In this document: piece after piece, positions 34,721-46,758 of the stretch | Layout of the letters: each line of letters starts with the position of its first letter | Numbering within the stretch: the first letter of the stretch is position 1 | Assembly: GCF_004358185.1 (NCBI RefSeq) | Contig: NZ_SMUV01000074.1 | Location: forward strand, 248,001 to 312,000 | Direction: 5' to 3' | DNA length: 64,000 bases | Source of the DNA: Antarcticimicrobium luteum | GTDB taxonomy: Bacteria; Pseudomonadota; Alphaproteobacteria; Rhodobacterales; Rhodobacteraceae | Translations under genes and position numbers: made by a program | Notes under the pieces: generated by a model | The model's input: only the letters and a program-made list of their open reading frames with translations | Database searches by the model: none | Told to the model about the DNA's origin: nothing

Positions 34721-35959
34721 ATGCCCATGTGGAAAGACATTTTTGATCGTATGTTGATGCGTCTGATCCAGACCGGACAGCTGCATGTCACATTTCCTGA
34801 TGGCCGCGCCAAGACATATGGCACCCAGGCCGAGCCTGCCGCATCGGTCCGTGTCACCGAGGACGCCGCGCTGCGCGCGCTCTGCCTGAACCCGGAACTG
34901 GCCCTGGGCGAATGCTATATGAACAATACGCTCCAGATCGCCGGGGATGACATCGAGGGGCTGTTGCGCGTTCTGCTGCGCAACCGGCGGCACGACGATC
35001 TGCCGATCTGGGCGCGGGCCTATGCCGCCCTGCGCTATGGCGCGCAAAGCTGGCTGCGGCGCAACACCCCCGGGCTGGCGCGCCGGAACGTCGCCCATCA
35101 CTACGATCTGTCCGACGAGCTTTACCGGCTCTTCCTCGACGAGGACATGCAGTACAGCTGCGCCTATTTCCCCGATCCGGCCATGTCGCTGGACCAGGCC
35201 CAGGTCGAGAAAAAGGCCCATATCGCGGCCAAGCTGCGGATCGAGCCGGGGATGCGCGTTCTCGACATCGGCTGCGGATGGGGCGGCATGGCGCTGACGC
35301 TGGCGCGTGATTACGGCGCCCATGTCACCGGCGTCACCCTGTCCGAGAACCAGTTGGCCACCGCGCGGCGGCGCGCCGCCGAGGCCGGGATGAGCGCGCG
35401 GACCGAGTTCCGGCTGCAGGATTACCGCGACCTGCACGAAAGCTTTGACCGGGTCGTTTCGGTCGGCATGCTGGAACATGTGGGCGTGGCGTTTTTCGGC
35501 GACTATTTCGCGCAGGTGGCAAACCTGCTCGACCGCGACGGCGTGGCGCTGATCCATACCATCGGCAGCCTCGCCCCGCCCGGCGCACAAGCCGAATGGA
35601 TCAACAAGTACATCTTTCCTGGCGGCTATATCCCGACGCTGTCGCAGCTGACGCCGGCGCTGGAACGCTCCGGTCTGTGGGCGCTGGACATCGAGGTGCT
35701 GCGCCTGCACTATGCGCTGACCCTGCGCCATTGGCTGACACGTTTCGACGCCAATCTCGACACCGTGCGCCAAAGCTATGACGAAAGGTTCATCCGCATG
35801 TGGCGGTATTACCTGGTCGCCTGTTACATGACCTTCGAAGAGGATCATCAGGCAGTGTTCCAGTTCCAGCTCGGCCACCGGCGCGACGCCGCGCCCCTGA
35901 CACGGGATTATCTTTATGCCGGCCGGTCCGCCGGCGACTTCCACGAAGCGGCGGAATAG
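34721..35959 (+). CDS. cfa: Cyclopropane-fatty-acyl-phospholipid synthase family protein
   Basis: A 412-residue S-adenosylmethionine-dependent enzyme that methylenates the cis double bond of membrane lipid acyl chains. The SAM site is LDIGCGWGGMALTLA (about 181). Further hallmarks are HHYDLSDELYRLFLDEDMQYSCAYF, SVGMLEHVG and TIG...NKYIFPGGYIP. The N-terminal lipid-binding domain (FDRMLMRLIQTGQLHVTFPDG) is present. The frame is open for 2 kb upstream, antisense to aspS, but ATG 34721 gives the family start; 34727 is an alternative. It is a single gene. Confidence 0.9.
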   Translation: MPMWKDIFDRMLMRLIQTGQLHVTFPDGRAKTYGTQAEPAASVRVTEDAALRALCLNPELALGECYMNNTLQIAGDDIEGLLRVLLRNRRHDDLPIWARAYAALRYGAQSWLRRNTPGLARRNVAHHYDLSDELYRLFLDEDMQYSCAYFPDPAMSLDQAQVEKKAHIAAKLRIEPGMRVLDIGCGWGGMALTLARDYGAHVTGVTLSENQLATARRRAAEAGMSARTEFRLQDYRDLHESFDRVVSVGMLEHVGVAFFGDYFAQVANLLDRDGVALIHTIGSLAPPGAQAEWINKYIFPGGYIPTLSQLTPALERSGLWALDIEVLRLHYALTLRHWLTRFDANLDTVRQSYDERFIRMWRYYLVACYMTFEEDHQAVFQFQLGHRRDAAPLTRDYLYAGRSAGDFHEAAE

Positions 35960-36171
35960 GAGCCCTAAATCCGCCTGCCCGACCCCGCCTCAGGCGTCGG
36001 CATATTTATGCTCATTGCGGAAACGCGCGCGGATCCTGCGACAAATCTTTCAATTGCTTAGCGCAGTGATTCGACGGTAAACTTGTACAACTGATTAGTT
36101 GATTTTTACTAACCCGCCCTCCCGGCCGCAGTTTCAGGAGGGTGTTTCGAAGCCTAAATGGGAGAATAGCT
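35960..36171 (+). promoter_or_regulatory. AT-rich leader with overlapping inverted repeats before the RTX/integrin-like gene
   Basis: The last 110 bases are AT-rich compared with flanking DNA. They contain the inverted repeat CAACT-GATT-AGTTG (36088-36101), overlapping TTAGT...ACTAA (36095-36099 with 36108-36112). A weak promoter TTGTAC-17-TTACTA (36083-36111) spans both, so a repressor bound there would block it. GGGAGAA provides the ribosome site. Confidence 0.45.
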
Positions 36172-37794
36172 ATGAAAATTTACCTTGGCGAAGACGGCGT
36201 CGATGACGTCCTATCCGGTTCTTTGTTCAACGACCAACTCATCGGTCTGAGCGGCGACGACGTGCTGCTCGGTCACGTGGGTGACGACATCCTCGAAGGC
36301 GGCGACGGCGACGACGTTCTTGTCGGCGGCATCGGCGACGACCTGATGCTGGGCGGTGCGAACCGCGACGTCTTTGAACTGACCCAGGGCGACGACACCG
36401 CCTTTGGCGGCGATGGCAGCGACCATTTCGTCGTCAACGGGTTCGCCGGCGATCACGTGGTGATCACCGACACCGCCGGGAACAATGACACGATCGATTT
36501 CTCGGGCGGCATCACCAGCGCGCGTATCGACATGAACGCCGGCGCGATCTCGACCGTCGATGACCGGACCATCGAACTGACCGGCCTGTCCGACGACGAC
36601 GGCGCGCGGGCGCTGGAAATGGTCCTGCTGGAGGATCTGTCCGGCTCGTTCGGCGACGACATCTCGACAGTGCGCGGCCTGGCCGACGATCTGGTCACCG
36701 CAATCTCGGGTCTGGCGACGGACGTGGAACTCGGCCTGGCCAGCTTCATCGACAAGCCGATCTCCCCCTTCGGGAGCACCTCGGACCATGAATACCAGAC
36801 CCAGCTCGCGCTGACGGGCGACTATGACACCTGGAAGACCGCGCTTGACGATCTGGTGCTGGGCAGCGGCGCCGACGGCCCCGAGTCGCAGCTGACCGGC
36901 CTGATGCAGGTGGCGCTGCGGACGGCGGAAGTCGGCTGGTCCAGCGATGCGCTCAAGGTTGTCGTGCTGGCCACCGACGCGGTGCCGCATGTGGCGGGAG
37001 ATTTCTCCACCGTTCCGTCCAACGACGGCGACGCCATCACCGACGGCCCCGGCGATGACGGCACCGGCGAGGATTACCCCACGCTCGACCAGGTCAAGGA
37101 TGCCCTGCTGAAGGGCGGGATCATCCCGATCTTCGCCGTGTCCGACTTTGGCACCACGGTCACCGAGGCCTATCAGGACATCGTCGACTTCTTCGGTTTC
37201 GGTACGGTTGTTGATCTCAGCTCGGACAGCTCGGACATCATCGACGCGATCGAAGGCGGCATTTCCGAGGCGACCGACACCCTGATCGAGAATGCCATCG
37301 GCACCGATCAGGATGACGTCATCATCGGCAACAACGCCGACAACGAGATGAAGGGCCGTGACGGCGACGACGTGCTGCGCGGCGGTGTCGGCAAAGACGA
37401 TCTGCTGGGCGGCAAGGGCGACGACCTGCTCAAGGGCCAGGGCGGTTCCGACTTCCTCGATGGCGGCATCGGCGCTGACACTCTGCTGGGCCTCAAGGGG
37501 GACGACGTGCTGAACGGCGGCCTCGGCAAGGACAAGCTGAAGGGCGGCACCGGCGCGGACACCTTCCAGTTCGAGGTGGTTGAAATGAACGCGGTCGATA
37601 CGGTGGTCGGCTACAACGACGGTGTCGACTCCTTCGAGATTCTCGACACGGTCGTGCGCAGCTTCGCGGACATCGGCGTCACTCAGGTCGGCGACGACGT
37701 GATCCTGGAGATCGACGGCATCGATTTCGCCAAGGTGACCGACACCTTGGCTGCGGATATAGACGCCTCCGACTTCTCCTTCGGCCTGGCCTGA
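36172..37794 (+). CDS. RTX calcium-binding protein with integrin-beta-I-like (VWA) domain
   Basis: A 540-residue, very acidic protein without any Cys. Residues 8-90 and 375-465 are RTX nonapeptide repeats (GGDGDDVL type), flanking a VWA-type domain at about 148-365. That domain follows integrin beta I domains closely. MIDAS residues are D155-L-S-G-S159, Glu238 and Asp269; D162-D163 match the ADMIDAS pair; FIDKPISPF (Asp194) and D235-G-P-E238 match the third metal site. The specificity-determining Cys loop is missing. There is no N-terminal signal, so type I secretion through the C-terminus is inferred; no exporter genes are adjacent. Possible adhesin or surface ligand-binder. ATG 36172 follows GGGAGAA. 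Confidence 0.9.
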   Translation: MKIYLGEDGVDDVLSGSLFNDQLIGLSGDDVLLGHVGDDILEGGDGDDVLVGGIGDDLMLGGANRDVFELTQGDDTAFGGDGSDHFVVNGFAGDHVVITDTAGNNDTIDFSGGITSARIDMNAGAISTVDDRTIELTGLSDDDGARALEMVLLEDLSGSFGDDISTVRGLADDLVTAISGLATDVELGLASFIDKPISPFGSTSDHEYQTQLALTGDYDTWKTALDDLVLGSGADGPESQLTGLMQVALRTAEVGWSSDALKVVVLATDAVPHVAGDFSTVPSNDGDAITDGPGDDGTGEDYPTLDQVKDALLKGGIIPIFAVSDFGTTVTEAYQDIVDFFGFGTVVDLSSDSSDIIDAIEGGISEATDTLIENAIGTDQDDVIIGNNADNEMKGRDGDDVLRGGVGKDDLLGGKGDDLLKGQGGSDFLDGGIGADTLLGLKGDDVLNGGLGKDKLKGGTGADTFQFEVVEMNAVDTVVGYNDGVDSFEILDTVVRSFADIGVTQVGDDVILEIDGIDFAKVTDTLAADIDASDFSFGLA

Positions 37795-37813
37795 GCCGAA
37801 GCGAAACGAACCG

Positions 37814-37842
37814 ATCCCCCCGCTTCGGCGGGGGGATTTTTT
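37814..37842 (+). terminator. Rho-independent terminator with UUCG tetraloop
   Basis: A 10-bp stem (ATCCCCCCGC paired with GCGGGGGGAT) closed by TTCG and followed by six Ts, 19 bases after the RTX/integrin-like gene. It is the clearest terminator in the window and makes that gene a monocistronic unit. Confidence 0.95.
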
Positions 37843-37988
37843 ATTGTCACCACCCAGGCTCGGCCGGCGGCGGCACAGGCGCCTCCCCCCCTTGCACCTT
37901 TCCTTTCCATCCCTATAAAGCGGGTCAATTTGAGCGCCGCCCGCCACCGGCGACTCATGGACCCACGACCAGATCGAAGGAACAGGCC

Positions 37989-41348
<3,360 letters not shown>

Positions 41349-41371
41349 CGCCCAGCGCCCATGGGCTGTGC

Positions 41372-41397
41372 CGGGGTGGGGATCGAGCCCCACCCCG
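41372..41397 (+). terminator. GC hairpin downstream of carB
   Basis: CGGGGTGGGG/CCCCACCCCG forms a perfect 10-bp stem with a 6-base loop, 23 bases after the carB stop. No T-tract follows, so intrinsic termination would be weak. Confidence 0.45.
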
Positions 41398-41575
41398 CAA
41401 CTCCGCAGCCGCGATGGGGTCTTGTGTCTCGCTTCCACCGTCATCTGTCGGCTTTGCGGGATGGCCAGCCTCATCTCGAAATAGGCTTCTCTTTAAACAG
41501 ATATGGCAGGAGGGGGGGGGAAGTGCCGATGCGCGCGTAAAAGATAATAAATATCAATTACTTGCTTGCTGAGCG

Positions 41576-41651
<76 letters not shown>

Positions 41652-41660
41652 GACAGGCGC

Positions 41661-41689
41661 TAGATTGTCCAAAATCGCGGCAATTGCAA
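41661..41689 (-). promoter_or_regulatory. Candidate promoter of tRNA-Ala
   Basis: On the minus strand TTGCAA (41689-41684) and AATCTA (41666-41661) are separated by 17 bases and end nine bases before the first base of the tRNA. The -10 element is weak, but position and spacing fit. Confidence 0.45.
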
Positions 41690-41699
41690 GGGGGGTGCG

Positions 41700-42410
41700 T
41701 CAGTTCAGCATGGCCAGAACCCGGCCCGAGATCTCCAGCAGGGCAGAGCGCAACAGCACCTTGTTCGAGTTCACCGCCTCGGCGATCGAGGCGAATTGGG
41801 TGTTGCCCTGTTTGGCCGAGCGCAACAGCTTGGTTTCCGCCTCTTCCAGCGCGCGGTTCAACTCGCGCTTGGCGCCGGGCACCGCGGCGGCAGTGATGGC
41901 GCGATAACTCTGGAATCCCACATTCTTGCGCGGCGCTGACCGGTCGGCATCGCGGGCGACAATGCGCTGCAGCGTTTCCTCGACCCCCTCCAGCGCCTGT
42001 TTGGCCGGGCGATAGGCCGGCAGGCCGGCCATCTGGTCGATCGCCAGCTTGTAGGTGCGCAGATAACAATCGAAGCGATAGACCGGGCTCAACCGCTGGC
42101 AATTGCGAAAATCGCGGTTCAGGGTGCGCGTCACCGCCCTGGTCACCCGCCCCGAAGTGCCGGTCGCCGATCCGGTGCCGAACACGCCGCCCGTGCCGCC
42201 GCCGCTGGCATTCCCGCCGGCGCCGCCGGAGCCACCCGAGCCTCCAGTTCCGCCGGTGCCGCCAGTTCCGCCAGTTCCGCCATTGTCCCCGCCGGCATCC
42301 CCGCCGTTGCCACCGCCCCCCCCGTTACCGCCATTGCCATCATTTCCCTGGGCCAGCGCCGGCAGCGCCAGCGCAAGGGACAGGATCAGAAACAGGGTGA
42401 GAATTTTCAT
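41700..42410 (-). CDS. Secreted glycine-rich protein of unknown function
   Basis: A 236-residue protein. Sec signal MKILTLFLILSLALALPALA is followed by a Gly/Asn/Thr/Ser-rich stretch (about 22-75, GGTGGTGGTGGSGG-like) and a helical, basic C-terminal domain (about 90-236). The latter has a conserved-looking pair CQRLSPVYRFDCYLRTYKLA and ends in helical segments. The Gly stretch probably acts as a flexible linker in the periplasm. No known domain is recognised. ATG 42410 gives the signal peptide; the frame is open upstream. There is no ribosome site except GAGG (42414-). Confidence 0.75.
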   Translation of the reverse strand: MKILTLFLILSLALALPALAQGNDGNGGNGGGGGNGGDAGGDNGGTGGTGGTGGTGGSGGSGGAGGNASGGGTGGVFGTGSATGTSGRVTRAVTRTLNRDFRNCQRLSPVYRFDCYLRTYKLAIDQMAGLPAYRPAKQALEGVEETLQRIVARDADRSAPRKNVGFQSYRAITAAAVPGAKRELNRALEEAETKLLRSAKQGNTQFASIAEAVNSNKVLLRSALLEISGRVLAMLN

Positions 42411-42614
42411 GCGGGCCTCCGACCGGAACCATAGCACGGATGCCGGTCGGCCCGAAACGCCGCGCCCTTCCGCGGCGGCAAAGAATTCACGCCTGGCCCC
42501 AGAGCGCCCGCAGCAAGGCTTTTCCGGTGCGGCGGGTCGCAACCGGAGACACCGGATGCCCGGCGGGCCCACGTCCGTCGCGCCCGCAGCGATCATCGGG
42601 CCGGCGATCCGAGC

Positions 42615-44378
42615 CTATCGCATCAGCACATAGGTTCCCGGCGCGTCGCAGATCACCTTGCCCATCGCGGGCGGCGGGATCGGCGTGCCGGTCTGATGCG
42701 CCTTCAGCCAGTCGACCCAGGCCAGCCACCAGGAGCCCTCGTGTTCGGCCGCGGTCTCGGCCCACTCCCCCGCCGGGATGTGGTGATTATTGCTGACGAT
42801 CCGCCCCAGCCGGAAGTGGCGATGATGATGCCCCGGCTCGGACACCACGCCGGCGTTATGGCCACCGTTGGTCAGTGCAAAGGTCACCTCGGAGCGGGTC
42901 AGCGAGCCGGTCTTGTAGGCCGATTTCCAGGGCGCAACATGGTCGGCCTCGGTGCCCACCGCAAAGATCGGAACCTGGATGTCGCGCGGTGTCACAGGAT
43001 GCCCGCCCACCAGGAACTTGCCCGCCGCAAAGGCATTTTCCAGGAACAGCTGCCGCAGATATTCAGAATGCATCCGATAGGGCATCCGCGTTGTATCCGC
43101 GTTCCAGGCCATCATGTCGTTCTGCTGCGGCTGGTCCCCCATCAGGTATTCATGCTGCAACCGCGACCAGATCAGGTCGTTGGACCGCAGCAGCTGGAAG
43201 GCCCCGGCCATCTGCGCCGCATCGAGATAGCCGTTCTTCCACATCATGTCCTCGAGAAAGGACACCTCGCTTTCATTGATGAACAGCGTAAGCTCGCCGG
43301 CCTCGGTGAAGTCCATCTGCGCGGCCAGCAGGGTCATGCTGGCCAATCGGTCGTCGCCATCGCGCGCCATGGCGGCGGCCGCGATGCTCATCAGCGTGCC
43401 GCCCAGACAATACCCCACCGCATGGACGCGCGCCGCGCCTGTGCGCCGCTGTACCTCGTCCAGCGCCGCCATCGGGCCCTGCTCCAGATACTCTTCCATG
43501 CCATAATCGGCATCCTCGGCCCCCGGATTGCGCCAGGAGATCATGAACACCGTGAACCCCTGTTCGGTCAGGTATTTCACCATCGAGTTTTCCGGGCTGA
43601 GATCGAGGATGTAATATTTCATGATCCAGGCGGGCACGATCAGAACCGGCTCGGGCTGGACCGTTCCGGTGACCGGCTCATAGCGGATCAGCTCGATCAG
43701 GTGGTTGCGAAAGACCACCTTGCCGGGCGTCACCGCGACCGAGGCGCCGACCCGGTACTCCTCCGACAGCGGTTCCTTTTCCTGCAACAGCGCGCGCTGC
43801 AGATCCTCTTGGAAATTGCGCGCCCCGGCGATCAGGTTGGCGCCGCCGGTTTCCCAGGTCCGTTGCAGGATTTCCGGGTTGGTGGCGACAAAATTACTGG
43901 GGGCCATCGCATCGAGGATCTGGCGCGCAGTGAAATTCACCACCCGTTCATCCGCGCGCGATACCCCGCGTACGCCGGTGGTCGCCTCGTCCCACCATTT
44001 CTGGGTCAGCAGAAACGCCTGCTGATAGGCGTTGAACGGCTGGTGTTTCCAGCCCTCGTGACGAAAGCGGCGATCGCGCGCATCCGGCTCCTCGCAGGCC
44101 CCGCCATCGCGGCTGAGGGCGCAACGGGTCAGGTAGCGGGTGAAATCGGCCCAGTTCTCAAACGCCATATGGCCCAGCTGCGCCTGCTTGCCCGGCGAGG
44201 TCGCCATATGCAGCGCCCATTCCGCATAGTGCTGCATCAGGGCGGCCGGGGACAGCCCCGAGGTCACCTGGCTGATCGCCGCGCGAAAGGCGGTGTCGAG
44301 CATGTTGGCCAGCTCGCGTTCGGGCTCGTGCGGCGTTTGCTGGCCCCGCGGATCGGAGGTCGCGTTGGAATCGATCAC
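42615..44378 (-). CDS. phaC: Class I polyhydroxyalkanoate synthase
   Basis: A 587-residue enzyme that polymerises 3-hydroxyacyl-CoA into storage polyester. The alpha/beta-hydrolase core has the nucleophile Cys324 in VGYCLGGT (PHA-synthase form of the lipase box), with Asp in EADHVAPW and His in NGGHNAGV completing the triad. The N-terminal PhaC domain (FENWADFTRYLT) is present. The start is GTG 44378, with TAGGA upstream. phaA, phaB, phaP and phaR are not in the neighbourhood. The gene is divergent from the tiny lipoprotein gene. Confidence 0.95.
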   Translation of the reverse strand: MIDSNATSDPRGQQTPHEPERELANMLDTAFRAAISQVTSGLSPAALMQHYAEWALHMATSPGKQAQLGHMAFENWADFTRYLTRCALSRDGGACEEPDARDRRFRHEGWKHQPFNAYQQAFLLTQKWWDEATTGVRGVSRADERVVNFTARQILDAMAPSNFVATNPEILQRTWETGGANLIAGARNFQEDLQRALLQEKEPLSEEYRVGASVAVTPGKVVFRNHLIELIRYEPVTGTVQPEPVLIVPAWIMKYYILDLSPENSMVKYLTEQGFTVFMISWRNPGAEDADYGMEEYLEQGPMAALDEVQRRTGAARVHAVGYCLGGTLMSIAAAAMARDGDDRLASMTLLAAQMDFTEAGELTLFINESEVSFLEDMMWKNGYLDAAQMAGAFQLLRSNDLIWSRLQHEYLMGDQPQQNDMMAWNADTTRMPYRMHSEYLRQLFLENAFAAGKFLVGGHPVTPRDIQVPIFAVGTEADHVAPWKSAYKTGSLTRSEVTFALTNGGHNAGVVSEPGHHHRHFRLGRIVSNNHHIPAGEWAETAAEHEGSWWLAWVDWLKAHQTGTPIPPPAMGKVICDAPGTYVLMR

Positions 44379-44609
44379 TGAAAAATCCTACCTGTCTCGA
44401 GGCGCGGCCAAAGATGCCCTGTCGCCGCTCCGGTCCCTGTCCTATCTATTCATGATTTCACCTTTGTGAATCCCGAACCGGCGGTTTTTCGGGCCTGCCG
44501 CCCACCTGTGCCCCCCGCGCCGCAATCGGCCCCCGTGCCCCCAGCCGGCTTGACCGCGCCCGGCGCAGCGGCCAAGACTGGCCGCAATCGAGCAATTCCG
44601 GAAAATCCC

Positions 44610-44687
44610 ATGCGCCTTGCCCTTGCCCTGATCAGCCTGCTGACCCTCGCCGCCTGCGGCGGCATCCCTCTGGTTCCGCTGATCTGA
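44610..44687 (+). CDS. Very small lipoprotein, 25 residues
   Basis: An ATG frame of 25 residues, MRLALALISLLTLAAC plus GGIPLVPLI. It consists of a lipoprotein signal with lipobox LAAC and a mature peptide of only ten residues. This resembles entericidin-like or lysis-type micro-lipoproteins in plan. No strong ribosome site is present. It stands alone between divergent phaC and the KAS III-like gene. Confidence 0.45.
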   Translation: MRLALALISLLTLAACGGIPLVPLI

Positions 44688-44776
44688 CCCTCCCGGGTCC
44701 GGTCGCGGCTCTGCCTCGCGCTTGACCTTTGGCCTCCTTTTGGGCCAGATCGGCAAACCGCGCAGGAGGGCCGGAC

Positions 44777-45901
44777 ATGCATACACCCGCCATCACGGGC
44801 ACCGGGGTCTTTACCCCCGATGAGATCATCACCAACGCCGAGCTGGTCGCGGGCTTTAACGCCTATGCCGACCGGATGAACGCCGAGAACGCGGCGGCGA
44901 TCGACGCCGGCCAGTGCGAGCCAATGGCCCATTCCTCGGAAGAGTTCATCGTCAGGGCATCGGGGATCGAGCAGCGCCATGTGATGGACAAGACCGGCAT
45001 CCTCGACCCGCAGGTGATGCATCCGCTGTTCCGCCAGCGCAGCGACGACGAGCCGTCGCTGATGGCGGAAATGGCGCTGGACGCCGCGAAAAAGGCGCTG
45101 GCGCAGGCCGGCCGCACGCCCGCGGACATCGACCTGGTGATCTGCGCCGCCTCCAACATGGAGCGCGCCTATCCAGCGATGGCGATCGAGATCCAGAACC
45201 TGCTGGGAATCGCAGGCTTTGCCTTTGACATGAATGTCGCCTGCTCCTCGGCCACCTTTGGCATCCAGACCGCCGCCGACATGGTGCGCGCGGGCTCGAT
45301 CCGCGCCGCGCTGGTGGTCAACCCCGAGATCTGTTCAGGGCATCTGGAATGGCGCGACCGCGATTGCCATTTCATCTTTGGCGACGTGGCGACCGCCTGC
45401 GTGATCGAACGGAAGGAGGCGGCCAGTGGGCCGCATTTCGAGATCCTTTCCACCCGCTGCGCGACGCAGTTTTCCAACAACATCCGAAACAACAACGGAT
45501 TTCTGCGCCGCACCCGGCCCGACGGCGTCGCCGACCGCCGCGACATGCAGTTCATGCAGAACGGCCGCAAGGTGTTCAAGGAGGTGGTGCCGATGGTCAG
45601 CCAGCACATCGCCGGGCATATGGACGACGCCGGACTGGGCAGCGATTCGCTCAAACGGATGTGGCTGCACCAGGCCAACAAGTCGATGAACGACCTGATC
45701 GGCAAGAAGGTTCTGGGCCGCACGCCCGAGCCTGCGGAACAGCCCAATATCCTTCAGGACTATGCCAATACCTCCTCGGCCGGCTCGATCATCGCCTTTT
45801 CGCAGAACTCCGACGATCTGGCCGAGGGCGACATCGGCCTGATCTGCTCTTTCGGGGCGGGCTATTCTGTCGGATCGGTGCTGCTGCGCCGGCATCTCTG
45901 A
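44777..45901 (+). CDS. Beta-ketoacyl-ACP synthase III-like protein
   Basis: A 374-residue thiolase-fold condensing enzyme. The Cys-His-Asn triad is NVACSSAT (Cys156), WLHQANKS and DYANTSSAGS. It is longer than FabH (about 320 residues), mostly from a roughly 50-residue insert near the N-terminus (NAYADRMNAENAAAIDAGQ), the form often found in Rhodobacteraceae as a second, non-essential FabH-like protein. Its acyl substrate is unknown. ATG 44777 follows AGGAGGG. The gene ends in a convergent hairpin with the next gene. Confidence 0.88.
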   Translation: MHTPAITGTGVFTPDEIITNAELVAGFNAYADRMNAENAAAIDAGQCEPMAHSSEEFIVRASGIEQRHVMDKTGILDPQVMHPLFRQRSDDEPSLMAEMALDAAKKALAQAGRTPADIDLVICAASNMERAYPAMAIEIQNLLGIAGFAFDMNVACSSATFGIQTAADMVRAGSIRAALVVNPEICSGHLEWRDRDCHFIFGDVATACVIERKEAASGPHFEILSTRCATQFSNNIRNNNGFLRRTRPDGVADRRDMQFMQNGRKVFKEVVPMVSQHIAGHMDDAGLGSDSLKRMWLHQANKSMNDLIGKKVLGRTPEPAEQPNILQDYANTSSAGSIIAFSQNSDDLAEGDIGLICSFGAGYSVGSVLLRRHL

Positions 45902-45951
45902 GCGAGCCCGCGCAGGGTCCGTTTCCGGCCAGAGACCAACGAACCAGAAAG

Positions 45952-45968
45952 GGGCGCCTCAGGCGCCC
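45952..45968 (-). terminator. Hairpin overlapping the stop of the HTH-like gene
   Basis: GGGCGCC-TCA-GGCGCCC forms a 7-bp stem across the stop codon of the minus-strand gene and is followed on that strand by CCTTTCTGG. It is a probable terminator, perhaps bidirectional for the converging KAS III-like gene. Confidence 0.55.
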
Positions 45969-46417
45969 TCTTCCTCCAGGTGCAGTTTCATGTCGATCAG
46001 CACCTGTTGCAGCATCACGGTCTCCCGCAGCAGCCGCTTGGCCTCGTTCACGGTAATGATGTTATCCTCGATGGCCTGCTGGTATTCGCCCATCAGCATG
46101 GCAAAACGCTGGCTCAGCGCGATCACGTCGCTATTCACGCCGCCGCTGGGCGTGGCGTTGGGGCGCCGGTCGTCGAAGGAAATCGTGATTTTCTGCAATT
46201 CGGCCAAAGCGCTGGTGACATGGGGATAGCTGGCCTTGGCCTCCAGTTGCGAGACCACATCCACCGGTATGAAACGGTCCGCATGTTCGGGATGGTCCGA
46301 ATAATAGCGGCCCAGCGTCGCCTTCGACTTGCCGGTGATCTCACAGGCCACCTCGATCCCCACATCCTTGACCAGCGCCTCGGTATGCCGTTTCAGATAG
46401 GTTCTCGCCGTCGCCAT
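45959..46417 (-). CDS. Unknown protein with CII-like helix-turn-helix region
   Basis: A 152-residue soluble protein. The N-terminal part EVACEITGKSKATLGRYYSD resembles a helix-turn-helix of phage-regulator (CII) type, followed by a segment DRFIPVDVVSQLEAKASYPHV typical of that kind of regulator. The C-terminal half is a long helix (FAMLMGEYQQAIEDN...LLRETVMLQQVLIDMKLHLEEEG) able to form a coiled coil and so oligomerise. I do not recognise a named family. There are no phage genes nearby, so it is probably a chromosomal regulator. ATG 46417 follows GGTGG. Confidence 0.7.
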   Translation of the reverse strand: MATARTYLKRHTEALVKDVGIEVACEITGKSKATLGRYYSDHPEHADRFIPVDVVSQLEAKASYPHVTSALAELQKITISFDDRRPNATPSGGVNSDVIALSQRFAMLMGEYQQAIEDNIITVNEAKRLLRETVMLQQVLIDMKLHLEEEGA

Positions 46418-46758
46418 GCCACCTGCCCCAGTTTACGCATCCCCGAACAGGGGGAAGCGCCCATATGTTTTCCCATTTTCATCTCTTAGTCGACCTGCGA
46501 AATTTTTTCTATCCCTCAGATTTCGAGGGCGTTTAGCCAGTTGCGGATGGCATTGTGCATCTGCTGTTTTTCAGGGCGGCGGGTGCCTTGTCTTTCCCAC
46601 CCGTCGCTTCGGCCCATTTGGCCAAAACGCCGCCGTTGCAGGTGTGTTCCATCCATCCCCAGGGCTATTTTGTCCCGGATCGGGGCACCTGCAGCGGCGG
46701 TCCCGAAACCGGGGCCGGGCATCTTGCCCACGGCGCGTTCCGGTCGTAGACGAAGGCC
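46418..46758. other. Gap upstream of tdk with a possible 64-residue frame
   Basis: No certain gene is visible in these 341 bases. The first 100 bases are AT-rich and may hold promoters for both the HTH-like gene (minus) and the genes to the right. A frame at 46555-46749 begins with GTG and is listed separately. Nothing repeated or RNA-like was seen. Confidence 0.5.
46555..46749 (+). CDS. Possible small secreted protein (doubtful)
   Basis: A GTG frame of 64 residues ending nine bases before tdk. It starts with a hydrophobic stretch (HLLFFRAAGALSFPPVASAH) that could be a signal peptide, then VCSIHPQGYF and GTCSGGPETG with two Cys. Third-codon GC is lower than in neighbouring genes and no ribosome site is visible before the GTG, so it may not be translated. 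Confidence 0.25.
   Translation: MHLLFFRAAGALSFPPVASAHLAKTPPLQVCSIHPQGYFVPDRGTCSGGPETGAGHLAHGAFRS

Noticed and set aside
41506-41519. Poly-G run upstream of the tRNA gene 3' side
   Set aside because: Could be a slippage-prone tract, but it lies in no gene or promoter that I can support, so phase variation is not claimed.
42200-42345. Short tandem repeats, looked at as a possible CRISPR or minisatellite
   Set aside because: The repeats encode the Gly/Thr-rich linker of the secreted protein in frame; no spacer structure.
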